Origin: Methanohalobium evestigatum Z-7303
Lineage (GTDB): Archaea; Halobacteriota; Methanosarcinia; Methanosarcinales; Methanosarcinaceae
NCBI RefSeq assembly: GCF_000196655.1
Contig: NC_014253.1
Location: forward strand, 682,001 to 746,000
Length of the DNA: 64,000 nucleotides
Reading direction: 5' to 3'
Shown here: piece by piece, positions 36,078 to 43,586 of the stretch
Layout of the letters: each line of letters begins with the position of its first letter
How positions within the stretch are numbered: the stretch's first letter is position 1
Notes under the pieces: generated by a model
What the model saw: the letters and a program-made list of their open reading frames with translations, nothing else
The model's database searches: none
What the model was told of the DNA's origin: nothing
Position numbers and translations under genes: made by a program

Positions 36078-37412
36078 TTACATCATATGTTCGATGTCTG
36101 AACATACACTCGGATAGGTAAACACCGCATTCTTTACATCACTTGCATTCAATCCGTATCTCATCGCCATTGCAAATATATTTATGACCTCTTCTGCCTC
36201 AGGTCCGAGTATATGAGCCCCAAGTATCTTATCAGTCTGTTTATCGATGATTATTTTGGATGCCGCATGGTTAAAATTGAGTCTCTTTGAGGAGTACCAG
36301 CTGCTTCTGTCATTATAAATTACCTCATGGGTATCTTTTACATCATCTTTGGTGATTCCTACACTTGCCAGAGGAGGCAGTGTAAACACTACCGCTGGTA
36401 TGCCTGTATAATCCACTTGTTTGTTATTTCCTTTGATGATGTTTTCAGCCACTGTATCACCCTGAAGACCTGCAACAGGTGTTAGCTGAGGTCCCTCTTC
36501 TGTACAATCACCGGCAGCATATACTCTGGGATTGGAAGGACTCTGCATGTATTCATTAACTGCTATACCTTTTTTGTGAACCTCGACATTACCTTTATCC
36601 AATCCAAGTTCATCGATATTAGCAGACCTTCCACCACCATGAACCACAAGGTCTGTAGTAAACGTATTCTGTTTTTCATTTTCTGTTGTTACTTCATACA
36701 GGTTGCCCTTTTTTTCGATTTTGGTGACTTTGTGACCAGTTAAAACGTCTATACCTGCATCTTTTGATGCTTCCACAGCTACATCCACCATATCAGAATC
36801 AAACGTTTTAAGAGGATTTTCTCCTCTCTGCAAGATTAAAGGTTTTGAACCCGCTCTTGCGGCTATATTGGCAAATTCGAAGGATATATACCCCCCTCCC
36901 AGAAATACTACATTACCCGGCAGGTTTTCCAATTCCATAAACTCATCACTTGTTATTATATGCTCTTCACCGAGTATATTCAATTCTCTGGGTTTTGAAC
37001 CGGTTGCTATTACTATATAATCCCCTTCTATCTGGTCATCACCCACCTCTATTGTCTTATCATCAGAAAAACAGGCAAGTCCATGATAGGCATCAATACC
37101 ATGAGAGGTGAAATTTTTCTCTATCATATCAGGAAACGCTTGGGTGAATGTCCTTTTAAAAGAAATAAGAGATGTCCAGTTTATAGTTGTATCCCTATCC
37201 AGACCAGCGGTTTCCTTCATTCTATTGTTCCAGTCAACCAGTTCAGCACCTCCTACAAGAACCTTTTTAGGGTCACATCCTCTTAACGCGCAGGTGCCCC
37301 CAAAGGGTCTGTGATCTATGATTGCCACATTTTTACCTGCAGAATTACATTTGTGGGCTACCGTAGAACCTGCAGTCCCTGTACCTATAACAACAACATC
37401 ATATTTTTTCAT
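36078..37412 (-). CDS. Pyridine nucleotide-disulfide oxidoreductase
   Basis: FAD flavoprotein of the dihydrolipoamide dehydrogenase / glutathione reductase / mercuric reductase class, 444 residues. FAD site VVIGTGTAGSTVA; redox-active disulfide GGTCALRGCDPKK near residue 40; NAD(P) site FLGGGYISFEFA; second FAD site VYAAGDCTEEGPQLTPVA. The dimer-interface block that is usually HPT-x-x-E reads YPSVCSDIE, so the proton-relay His is Tyr. It might reduce a low-molecular-weight disulfide or metal. GGTGAT precedes the ATG. Confidence 0.88.
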   Translation of the reverse strand: MKKYDVVVIGTGTAGSTVAHKCNSAGKNVAIIDHRPFGGTCALRGCDPKKVLVGGAELVDWNNRMKETAGLDRDTTINWTSLISFKRTFTQAFPDMIEKNFTSHGIDAYHGLACFSDDKTIEVGDDQIEGDYIVIATGSKPRELNILGEEHIITSDEFMELENLPGNVVFLGGGYISFEFANIAARAGSKPLILQRGENPLKTFDSDMVDVAVEASKDAGIDVLTGHKVTKIEKKGNLYEVTTENEKQNTFTTDLVVHGGGRSANIDELGLDKGNVEVHKKGIAVNEYMQSPSNPRVYAAGDCTEEGPQLTPVAGLQGDTVAENIIKGNNKQVDYTGIPAVVFTLPPLASVGITKDDVKDTHEVIYNDRSSWYSSKRLNFNHAASKIIIDKQTDKILGAHILGPEAEEVINIFAMAMRYGLNASDVKNAVFTYPSVCSDIEHMM

Positions 37413-37431
37413 TTATATCACCCAATAATGT

Positions 37432-37872
37432 TTATTTCCTGCTGTAGTTGCCCATTAACTCCCCTTTGCCGACAACATGACCTTCCATCGCCTTCTCAAC
37501 TTCCTTTTTGGTCGCACCTTCGCTCTTATCAAGTTTTGTATCAAGTGCATAAACTCTGAAGAAATATCTATGAGTTCCTGAAGGCGGGCAGGGTCCACCG
37601 TAGGATGATTTTCCAAAGCTGTTTGCTCCCTGTACACCGGGAACACTGTTTTCTTTTATGCTCGATGATGGGTCAATGTTCCATACAACCCAGTGTGTGA
37701 ATGTACCCACCGGTGCATCAGGGTCATCCATAATCAGTACCAGACTTTCCGTTCCCGACGGTACATTACTAAACTGTAAATCCGGATTTATATCCTCTCC
37801 ATCACAGGAATACTTCTTCGGGATTTCTCCATTATGTTTGAATGCGCTGCTTGTTACCTCTATATTCTCCAT
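37432..37872 (-). CDS. YbhB/YbcL (PEBP) family protein
   Basis: 146 residues of the phosphatidylethanolamine-binding-protein family, a beta fold with an anion pocket. Signatures are LVLIMDDPDAPVGTFTHWVVWNI, SYGGPCPPSGTHRYFFRVYALD and GKGELMGNY at the end. No signal peptide, so cytoplasmic. Its biochemical role in archaea is unknown. AGGAGGTAG precedes the ATG. Short spacing to neighbours suggests one transcription unit from the SDR gene to the flavoprotein gene. Confidence 0.92.
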   Translation of the reverse strand: MENIEVTSSAFKHNGEIPKKYSCDGEDINPDLQFSNVPSGTESLVLIMDDPDAPVGTFTHWVVWNIDPSSSIKENSVPGVQGANSFGKSSYGGPCPPSGTHRYFFRVYALDTKLDKSEGATKKEVEKAMEGHVVGKGELMGNYSRK

Positions 37873-37897
37873 TATTATCTACCTCCTATTTATCAAT

Positions 37898-38524
37898 TCA
37901 TTTTTTGGCTTTGTTCATTATTTCAATAACTTCATTATCAGATACGTCATACCAGTTTTCATAGACCTGTGCCACTGCATGGAAAAAGGGAGGAATATCA
38001 AGTACTATGATATCATCCACTACTTTATCTATCATATCAGCAACCTGTTTTCCCGCGACAGGTACTGCTACCACAATTTTACCTGCACCTTTGTTTTTGC
38101 AGAGTTTAACAGAAGCACTCATTGTAGAACCCATTGCAAGACCATCATCTGTAAGTATTACAGTTCGGTTTTTCATATCAGGCAGAGGTTCACCGTTTCG
38201 CAATACTTCTATTCGTCTTTTAATTTCATCTACCTGTTCCTTTTTTATCTGTTCTATCATATCCTCTGATAGTTCTCTTGCAGCAATCTCATTGATGAAT
38301 GAACTCCCATCTTCTGTAACTGCTCCAAAACCCGCCTCAGGGTTATAAGGAAAAGGCAATTTTCTGGAAACAAGCAGTGATAATTCTGCATCAAGATAGT
38401 TAGCCACCTGATAACCTATTTCTACTCCTCCCCTGGGAATCGCCAGTACCAAAACATCCTCATTACGATACTTATCCAGCAATTTTGCAAGTTGTTTACC
38501 TGCATCTGTTCGGTCTTTAAACAT
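37898..38524 (-). CDS. Phosphoribosyltransferase-fold protein
   Basis: 208 residues. PRPP-binding loop VILTDDGLAMGSTM near residue 120, where the family usually has DDGxATGxT. Other blocks are VLAIPRGGVEIGYQVA, SRKLPFPYNPEAGFGAVTEDG and VVAVPVAGKQVADM. Often annotated as a phosphoribosyl transferase linked to dienelactone-hydrolase-like domains in bacteria; the substrate is unknown. The ATG at 38524 is preferred because GGGAG lies nine bases upstream and it avoids overlap with the SDR gene. Confidence 0.85.
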   Translation of the reverse strand: MFKDRTDAGKQLAKLLDKYRNEDVLVLAIPRGGVEIGYQVANYLDAELSLLVSRKLPFPYNPEAGFGAVTEDGSSFINEIAARELSEDMIEQIKKEQVDEIKRRIEVLRNGEPLPDMKNRTVILTDDGLAMGSTMSASVKLCKNKGAGKIVVAVPVAGKQVADMIDKVVDDIIVLDIPPFFHAVAQVYENWYDVSDNEVIEIMNKAKK

Positions 38525-38543
38525 CTTACCCATCTCCCACTGG

Positions 38544-39236
38544 TCATCGATAGATTTCAACCGATGACCCGGATGGTATATTTGTACTGGGCATACACAA
38601 CTCCACAACTTTTTTTGCAACATCATCAGGCTTTAAATGCGGTCTGCCCGAAAACATTGACCGGTACATATCAGTATCCACACCACCCGGACACACAGCA
38701 TATATCTGTACATTACTTCCCACTTCACGTGCTGTAGATTCGGTCAATCCTATGACACCAAATTTTGATGCACTGTAAACAGATAACTCCGGAATACCGG
38801 ATTTTCCTGCTCCTGAAGAAATATTAATTATTTTTCCAGAATTATTATACTGCATATGCGGAAGAGCATGTTTCATACCCAGAAAAACGCCCTTTAAATT
38901 GACCTCTATTACTTTTTCAAATTCGTCCAGTGATGTTTCAATAAACGGTTTCCTTAGCCCCACTCCTGCATTGTTGACAAATATATCTATACCACCAAAC
39001 GTATCGATACTTTTTGATACCAGATTTTTTACATCCTCTTCTTTGGTTACATCTGTCTTTACTGCCATTGACTGTGTCCCAATTTCCTCAACTTCTCTTT
39101 TTGTTTTTTCAATATCAGATTCAGTTCTGGCAGCTGGAATTATGTTTGCCCCCTCTTTTGCCAGTGCAAGACAGATGGACTTGCCTATACCTTTACCTCC
39201 GCCTGTTACAACGGCTGTCTGGTCTTTTAATTGCAT
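38544..39236 (-). CDS. Short-chain dehydrogenase/reductase
   Basis: 230 residues, classical SDR. Cofactor motif TGGGKGIGKSI near residue 10; NNAG; catalytic Ser in INISSGAGKSG; YSASK with Tyr and Lys; then CPGGVDTDM. An Arg in AARTESD near residue 33 may favour NADPH. Substrate unknown. The ATG at 39236 is chosen because only this start puts the cofactor motif at the usual distance; an in-frame ATG at 39284 would add 16 residues. First gene of the set SDR-PRT-PEBP-flavoprotein. Confidence 0.9.
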   Translation of the reverse strand: MQLKDQTAVVTGGGKGIGKSICLALAKEGANIIPAARTESDIEKTKREVEEIGTQSMAVKTDVTKEEDVKNLVSKSIDTFGGIDIFVNNAGVGLRKPFIETSLDEFEKVIEVNLKGVFLGMKHALPHMQYNNSGKIINISSGAGKSGIPELSVYSASKFGVIGLTESTAREVGSNVQIYAVCPGGVDTDMYRSMFSGRPHLKPDDVAKKVVELCMPSTNIPSGSSVEIYR

Positions 39237-39387
39237 TATCTCTACAAATCCCCTTACAACTATAAACTTGAAATGGTTGCCCAATTTCCCCTTATAATGA
39301 TTTCTAATTCAAGTATTTATAAGTACTTATTATAGATACAGTATATTAACAATAATCCTATATCCCTGCAAATCTTAATTAGAATAT

Positions 39388-39960
39388 ATGTGCCCTGAAG
39401 TATGCCCGTGGTGGCTCTATTTTGTACTGGATAACAGAATCCGTAAATCTATACACAAACCTGAACAAATTCTGGATAATTATGTCAAACCCGGACAAAC
39501 AGTTATGGATTTTGGATGCGGACCCGGTACATACACAATAGATATGGCACAAATGGTAGGTAGAAACGGTAAAGTTATCGCGGTAGATTTTCAGGAAAAA
39601 ATGCTTGAAATACTGGAAAAAAAGTGCAAAAAAGAGGGTCTTGAATCAAGGGTTAAAATACATCAGAACAATCCTGAAAGTATAGGTGTTTCAGAAAAAG
39701 TGGATTTTGTACTGGCTTTTTATGTTATCCATGAACTTCCAGCCATAGATAATTTTTTCGCGGAATTGAAAACTATTGTAAAACCAGAAGGTCGTCTGCT
39801 GGTGGTTGAACCAGAGGTGCATGTAAGAAAACATTTTTTTGACAGTATAGTAAAATCATCAGGAAATCATGGATTTGTTCCACAATCAAGAATTAATATC
39901 AGGTTTAGCCGTGCGGTTTTATTTAAAAATGTAACAAATAAGTCAACTACCCCTCCCTAA
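39388..39960 (+). CDS. SAM-dependent methyltransferase, tail altered by the adjacent element
   Basis: 190 residues, class I Rossmann methyltransferase: MCPEVCPWWLYFVLDNRIRK at the start is characteristic of a family often beside metal-stress genes; SAM motif VMDFGCGPGTYTIDMA near residue 40; AVDFQEKMLEIL; LAFYVIHELP; GRLLVVEPEVHV. The family usually ends soon after a strand like RFSRAVLFKN. Here that is followed by VTNKSTTPP, whose last codons lie in the left end of the IscB element, so the C-terminus is probably rebuilt by the insertion. It is likely still active. Confidence 0.85.
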   Translation: MCPEVCPWWLYFVLDNRIRKSIHKPEQILDNYVKPGQTVMDFGCGPGTYTIDMAQMVGRNGKVIAVDFQEKMLEILEKKCKKEGLESRVKIHQNNPESIGVSEKVDFVLAFYVIHELPAIDNFFAELKTIVKPEGRLLVVEPEVHVRKHFFDSIVKSSGNHGFVPQSRINIRFSRAVLFKNVTNKSTTPP

Positions 39961-39980
39961 CTGAAGCAAATGCTTCAGTT
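39959..39980 (+). repeat. Left-end hairpin of the IscB element
   Basis: Arms AACTGAAGC (39959-39967) and GCTTCAGTT (39972-39980) pair without mismatch around AAAT. Such subterminal hairpins mark the ends of IS200/IS605 elements. Confidence 0.7.
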
Positions 39981-40262
39981 GAGGAAGGAGCTTGTTTCCA
40001 TAAAGCAAGTTCCTGGTTGACCAGACCACTGGATACCGGTTGAACATGTCAAAGAAAAGTCCAGTAAACGATACCGGAGAATACAACAGTAGTCACCCTG
40101 GGATGTCGCCTCAGTCCCTTGCTCTGAGAGTGCAGTTTAAAGAGTTCCGGCGGGGTAGGAACAGTGACTGTACTTTTAAACCTCCGGTAATCCGGTCGAG
40201 AGGAAGTCGGAAGTCAGGACTGAACCCCGGCAAGTCCTGACCTACGCACAACTCCCTTGAGG
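39959..40262 (+). ncRNA. Probable omega RNA of the IscB system
   Basis: Non-coding, GC-richer than its surroundings, with several foldable segments. These are the left hairpin at 39959-39980, a second with arms near GGAGCTTG and CAAGTTCC (39987-40012), a CCGG-TAAT-CCGG motif near 40185-40198, and a perfect nine-base-pair stem GTCAGGACT / AGTCCTGAC (40213-40241). IscB omega RNAs lie directly upstream of iscB, and the guide is taken from DNA just outside the left end; here that would be the methyltransferase 3' end. Assignment rests on position and foldability; I have not matched a covariance model. Confidence 0.65.
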
Positions 40263-40276
40263 AGGAATTACAAATG
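40252..40276 (+). promoter_or_regulatory. Hairpin that may hide the iscB ribosome binding site
   Basis: CTCC (40252-40255) can pair with GGAG (40261-40264) in the iscB ribosome binding site GAGGAGG. The ATG is at 40274. The stem is only four base pairs, so the effect is uncertain, but it is placed where it could keep translation low. Confidence 0.35.
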
Positions 40277-41497
40277 CGTGTATTTGTTTTAAGCAAAAAT
40301 AAGAAACCGTTAATGCCTACGAGACCAGCTAAAGCCAGAAGATTGCTGGAATCCGGTAAAGCAAAGGTCGTCAGAAGGTCTCCGTTTACTATCAAATTGT
40401 TATACGATACAGCAGAGTACACCCAGCCTGTAATTGCCGGGATGGATTCCGGCTCAAAACACATCGGGTGTGCTGCTGTTGCTAACGACGAAGTACTGTA
40501 TCAGTCTGAAGTCGAATTGAGAGATGACGTGTCAAAGAAAGTACAACAAAGAGCCAGTTACAGGAGAAACAGGAGGTCAAGAAAGACAAGGTACAGAAAA
40601 CCGAGATTCAACAACAGGGGAAATTCCAAGAAAGACGGAAGAATAGCTCCATCCATCAAGAGCAAAGTGCAGTCCCACGAAAGAGAAAGAAGATTCGTTG
40701 AATCCATCCTACCTGTTAAGAAATGGATAGTAGAAACTGCCTCATTTGATATACACAAAATCACAAATCCGAATGTATCAGGTACAGATTACCAGAACGG
40801 TGACCTGAAAGGATACTATAATATCCGAACCTACGTACTCCATAGAGACAACTATACATGTCAAAAATGCAAGAACAGGTCGAAAGACCCAAAACTTGAA
40901 TGTCACCACATCGTGTTCAGAAGTAAAGGTGGGACCAACAGACCTGACAATCTGATTACTCTCTGTGAAACCTGTCATGGCAAGTTACACAACGGTAAAT
41001 TTACTATAAACAAAAAACCGTCTAACACGAAACACCCAACAGAAATAGGTATAGTCAGGTCGCAGATAAGAAAACTGAACTGGAAGTTCCAGGAAACATT
41101 CGGATACATAACCAAATACAAGAGAGAACAGATCCTTGGTCTGGAAAAGACTCATTACAATGATGCTGTAGCAATCTGTTGCGATGAGAATAACCCAAAT
41201 TTACAGTTATCCAACGTTGTATATTACAAGAAACATGTAAGCAGTGGAGATTACCAACAGACTAAAGGTATCAGATCCGACAAGAAAATACCGACAGGAA
41301 AACTTCACGGATTGAGAAAATTCGACTTTATAAAAACTCCAGATGTTTCCGGGTTCGTAAAAGGCAAAAGAACATCAGGAAATTTCAGCATCATGGATAT
41401 ATTCGGAAATACTTTTAAGAAAAACCCTAACGTTAAGAAGAACTGCAGGAGAATCTCGGCTAGATGTACAACTCTGACTCAACAAATACAAATCTAA
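40274..41497 (+). CDS. iscB: IscB RNA-guided nuclease (RuvC/HNH)
   Basis: 407 residues, the ancestor-like relative of Cas9 that uses an omega RNA to cut DNA. The PLMP domain is at the start (KKPLMPTRPAKARRLLESGKAKVV). RuvC-I Asp is in GMDSGSKHIG near residue 56. The Arg-rich bridge helix is QQRASYRRNRRSRKTRYRK, RuvC-II Glu is in VETASFDIHK, and the HNH domain is near residues 185-240 (CQKC, CHHIVFRSKGG, TLCETCH). RuvC-III is in KTHYNDAVAI near residue 292, and a basic target-interaction domain ends the protein. All catalytic residues appear present, so it is probably active. GAGGAGG precedes the ATG. Confidence 0.92.
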   Translation: MRVFVLSKNKKPLMPTRPAKARRLLESGKAKVVRRSPFTIKLLYDTAEYTQPVIAGMDSGSKHIGCAAVANDEVLYQSEVELRDDVSKKVQQRASYRRNRRSRKTRYRKPRFNNRGNSKKDGRIAPSIKSKVQSHERERRFVESILPVKKWIVETASFDIHKITNPNVSGTDYQNGDLKGYYNIRTYVLHRDNYTCQKCKNRSKDPKLECHHIVFRSKGGTNRPDNLITLCETCHGKLHNGKFTINKKPSNTKHPTEIGIVRSQIRKLNWKFQETFGYITKYKREQILGLEKTHYNDAVAICCDENNPNLQLSNVVYYKKHVSSGDYQQTKGIRSDKKIPTGKLHGLRKFDFIKTPDVSGFVKGKRTSGNFSIMDIFGNTFKKNPNVKKNCRRISARCTTLTQQIQI

Positions 41498-41503
41498 AAG
41501 ACA

Positions 41504-41547
41504 GGTCGCATTCCTCTCCCAGCTCGCGCAGGGAGTCTCCTGCGACC
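41504..41547 (+). repeat. Right-end hairpin of the IscB element
   Basis: Outer arms GGTCGCA (41504-41510) and TGCGACC (41541-41547) and inner arms CTCCC (41516-41520) and GGGAG (41531-41535) fold around AGCTCGCGCA. It lies seven bases after the iscB stop and marks the right end; histidine-kinase sequence begins directly after it. Confidence 0.7.
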
Positions 41548-41549
41548 AA

Positions 41550-42137
41550 TTGGATGAACGGATTCGGGAACTGGAACTTCACCATCGGATTAAGAACAAT
41601 TTACAGATTATAAACAGTTTAATAAACCTGCAATCTGAAAATTTTGATGATGAAGATGTTATTAATGCATTCAGAGATACTCAAAACCGTGTCTCTTCGA
41701 TGTCACTGGTTCATCAGAAACTGTACCAATCTCAAGAATTAAACAACCTAAGTTTAAATGGTTATATAAAAGACCTTGCTGAAAATCTAAATGACATTTA
41801 TGGTGGGAACAACACCAAAATTAATGTTGATGTGCAGGACTTCCACTTAGGAATTGATACTATAATTCCTCTTGGGATGATTGTCAATGAAATAATTTCA
41901 AATTCTTTAAAATATGCGTTTTCAGATGATGATAACGGGATTATTAACATAGAATTTAACAGTAACAAATGCTATGTTTTGATTATAGAAGACAACGGAA
42001 AGGGAATCCCCGATAATATTGATATAGAAAATCCTGGCACACTTGGATTACAGTTAATAAATACTCTTGTAAAACAGTTAAATGGTGAAATCGAATTGGA
42101 AAGAAAGAGTGGTACCAAGTTTATTATAAGATTTTAA
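41550..42137 (+). pseudogene. Histidine kinase fragment without a sensor domain
   Basis: 195 residues holding a dimerisation/phospho-acceptor domain (LHHRIKNNLQIINSLINLQSE, HisKA_2 type, with the His in HH) and an ATPase domain (EIISNSLKYAF N box, DNGKGIP G1 box, GTLGLQLI G2). In this family a PAS or other sensor region precedes the acceptor helix. Here it stops about eight residues before it, exactly where the IscB element ends. The start would be a TTG at 41550 with no ribosome binding site, and the frame stays open back into the element. It looks like the 3' part of a gene cut by the insertion. Confidence 0.7.
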
Positions 42138-42241
42138 CTAAAATATTTATAATTATTTTGTTCATATTATCCTTAATAAGTTATATCAGGGCTGTATGCA
42201 ACCAGCAATAAGAGAACAACCGCATAAAGGGGGATTAAACA

Positions 42242-42544
42242 ATGGAAAATATGGAATTACCAGAATTTCTTCAAATACTTAAAGAAAAAGATCCCAAATA
42301 TGCAGCCAATCTGCTGGAAAATTTTTCAGAAACCCAGACTGATGGAGCTTTATCTGCAAAGACCAAGTTGCTAATAGCCATGGCTCTTGATGCCGGCAAT
42401 GGAGATATTGATGGGGTTAAAGCTTTATCCCAACACGCCAGAGAGGCAGGTGCTACTGAAGAGGAAATACTTGAAGTAATAAAGGTTATAGGGTCAGTCT
42501 GTGGTACACAGGGTTTGTTTTATGCCACTAAAGCCTTTAAATGA
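42242..42544 (+). CDS. Carboxymuconolactone decarboxylase (AhpD-like) family protein
   Basis: 100 residues of the all-helical CMD/AhpD fold: LSAKTKLLIAMALDAGNGDIDGVKALSQHAREAGATEEEILEVIKVIGSVCG. Active AhpD-type proteins carry CxxC and His in the third helix; here the motif is missing (only one Cys, in GSVCG), so peroxidase activity is unlikely. Such small members may bind a cofactor or lactone. AAAGGGGG lies ten bases before the ATG. Function unknown. Confidence 0.8.
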   Translation: MENMELPEFLQILKEKDPKYAANLLENFSETQTDGALSAKTKLLIAMALDAGNGDIDGVKALSQHAREAGATEEEILEVIKVIGSVCGTQGLFYATKAFK

Positions 42545-42566
42545 GCAACTGGCATAATACCAATTT

Positions 42567-43436
42567 ATGATTACATATAAACCAAAAGTGAAAACAAGGA
42601 ACAAAGACTACACTATATTAAACAGTGAATTGTTCATTGATTTTTTCATATTTTTTGTTGTCGTACCTCTTTTTTTGACTGTCGTTTTTTTAAGTCCGTT
42701 AAATGAATGGTTTATACTCCATACTTCAAATCCTGAATTGATTCCCATCTATTTTTCAAATTATGCCCATAGTAATATTCAGCATTTCCTGCAAAACCTT
42801 ATTCCGTATTACCTTTTAATATCTCTTATTTTCAGATTCCATGATAATAGGTATCAATTTTATATTGATATGTTTCTAATATTTGGGATATTACCGCTAT
42901 TGATATCGTTCAGCAACATCATAAGTTTTCAGTATAAAAACACATTGGGTTTTTCAGGTATTGTCGCCGCACTGGTCTCATACCTTTTGTACACAGTATA
43001 TACCTACATTCAAAAACAATGTAACCTCTATTTCAGAAACATCATTCCTGTTTTTATTTTCGGTTTTACTGTTTTTATAATCATCCTCAAATATCAAATA
43101 GTATATACTGTAAATCCGGAGTTTACATTAATTTTCTTTTTTATGCTGTTGTTTACAGCAGTTTTTTACAAAAACGAATTGGAAGATTTCATAACATCAT
43201 CAAGGAATCTACTGGAAATGTATATTAAAAAATCATTGATTAAAAATAGGTTTATAGATATATTCACTGATTTGTATATTTTTATGACAATAATTGTTTT
43301 TATAATTGTGATCTTTCTATCTTTATTTCCAGTTAATATAAATAACACCAATATATTAAGCCACTACATCGGGTACTGTTTCGGATTGTTTGCACCTATT
43401 GTATCGAAGACATTGCAAAAATCAAAGTTTTACTAA
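42567..43436 (+). CDS. Rhomboid-like membrane protein
   Basis: 289 residues with about six to seven membrane helices. Three features of rhomboid proteases occur in order: HSNIQHFLQN in the second helix, GFSGI with the nucleophile Ser near residue 130, and SHYIGYCFGL near residue 268 with the catalytic His in the last helix. The order and spacing fit the catalytic dyad Ser/His. The loops are rather AT-rich and the sequence diverges from known families, so activity is not certain. It follows the CMD-like gene by 22 bases and may share its transcript. Confidence 0.65.
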   Translation: MITYKPKVKTRNKDYTILNSELFIDFFIFFVVVPLFLTVVFLSPLNEWFILHTSNPELIPIYFSNYAHSNIQHFLQNLIPYYLLISLIFRFHDNRYQFYIDMFLIFGILPLLISFSNIISFQYKNTLGFSGIVAALVSYLLYTVYTYIQKQCNLYFRNIIPVFIFGFTVFIIILKYQIVYTVNPEFTLIFFFMLLFTAVFYKNELEDFITSSRNLLEMYIKKSLIKNRFIDIFTDLYIFMTIIVFIIVIFLSLFPVNINNTNILSHYIGYCFGLFAPIVSKTLQKSKFY

Positions 43437-43488
43437 TAATTCTAAAGTTCGTGCTCCAAAAGTTTTAAATAAACATCTACTATTTGAT

Positions 43489-43530
43489 TATAACGTGTTG
43501 GGTGATAGGAATCGGAAAGCAAACGTTATA
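43489..43530 (+). promoter_or_regulatory. Inverted repeat around the promoter of the regulator gene
   Basis: TATAACGT (43489-43496) and ACGTTATA (43523-43530) are a perfect eight-base inverted repeat 26 bases apart. The right arm overlaps the TATA-like TTATATAAA (43526-43534), about 55 bases before the ATG at 43587. The position suits autorepression by the protein encoded there. Confidence 0.45.
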
Positions 43531-43586
43531 TAAACAGTCATTTCATCAAATATTATAAAACATCTCAACACATTAAGTGATTTGAA

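Larger units (their letters stand above)
39942..41547 (+). mobile_element. IscB-only element of the IS200/IS605 type
   Basis: About 1.6 kb, with one gene (iscB) behind a 300-base structured leader. The left part carries the perfect hairpin AACTGAAGC-AAAT-GCTTCAGTT (39959-39980). The right part carries the long imperfect hairpin with arms GGTCGCA and TGCGACC (41504-41547). No target duplication or terminal inverted repeat is expected for this family. There is no TnpA (Y1) gene, so movement would need one elsewhere. The exact ends are uncertain by about 20 bases; the left end may begin at the TCAACTACC near 39942. The higher GC of the leader contrasts with its surroundings. Confidence 0.8.

Noticed and set aside
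40111-40464. Antisense protein gene overlapping the omega RNA and iscB start
   Set aside because: The frame is the reverse shadow of structured RNA and the PLMP coding region and has no ribosome binding site.
39942-41547. TnpB-type IS605 element or a Cas9 locus
   Set aside because: The HNH insertion, PLMP start and bridge helix mark IscB rather than TnpB. No CRISPR array, cas1 or cas2 is nearby.
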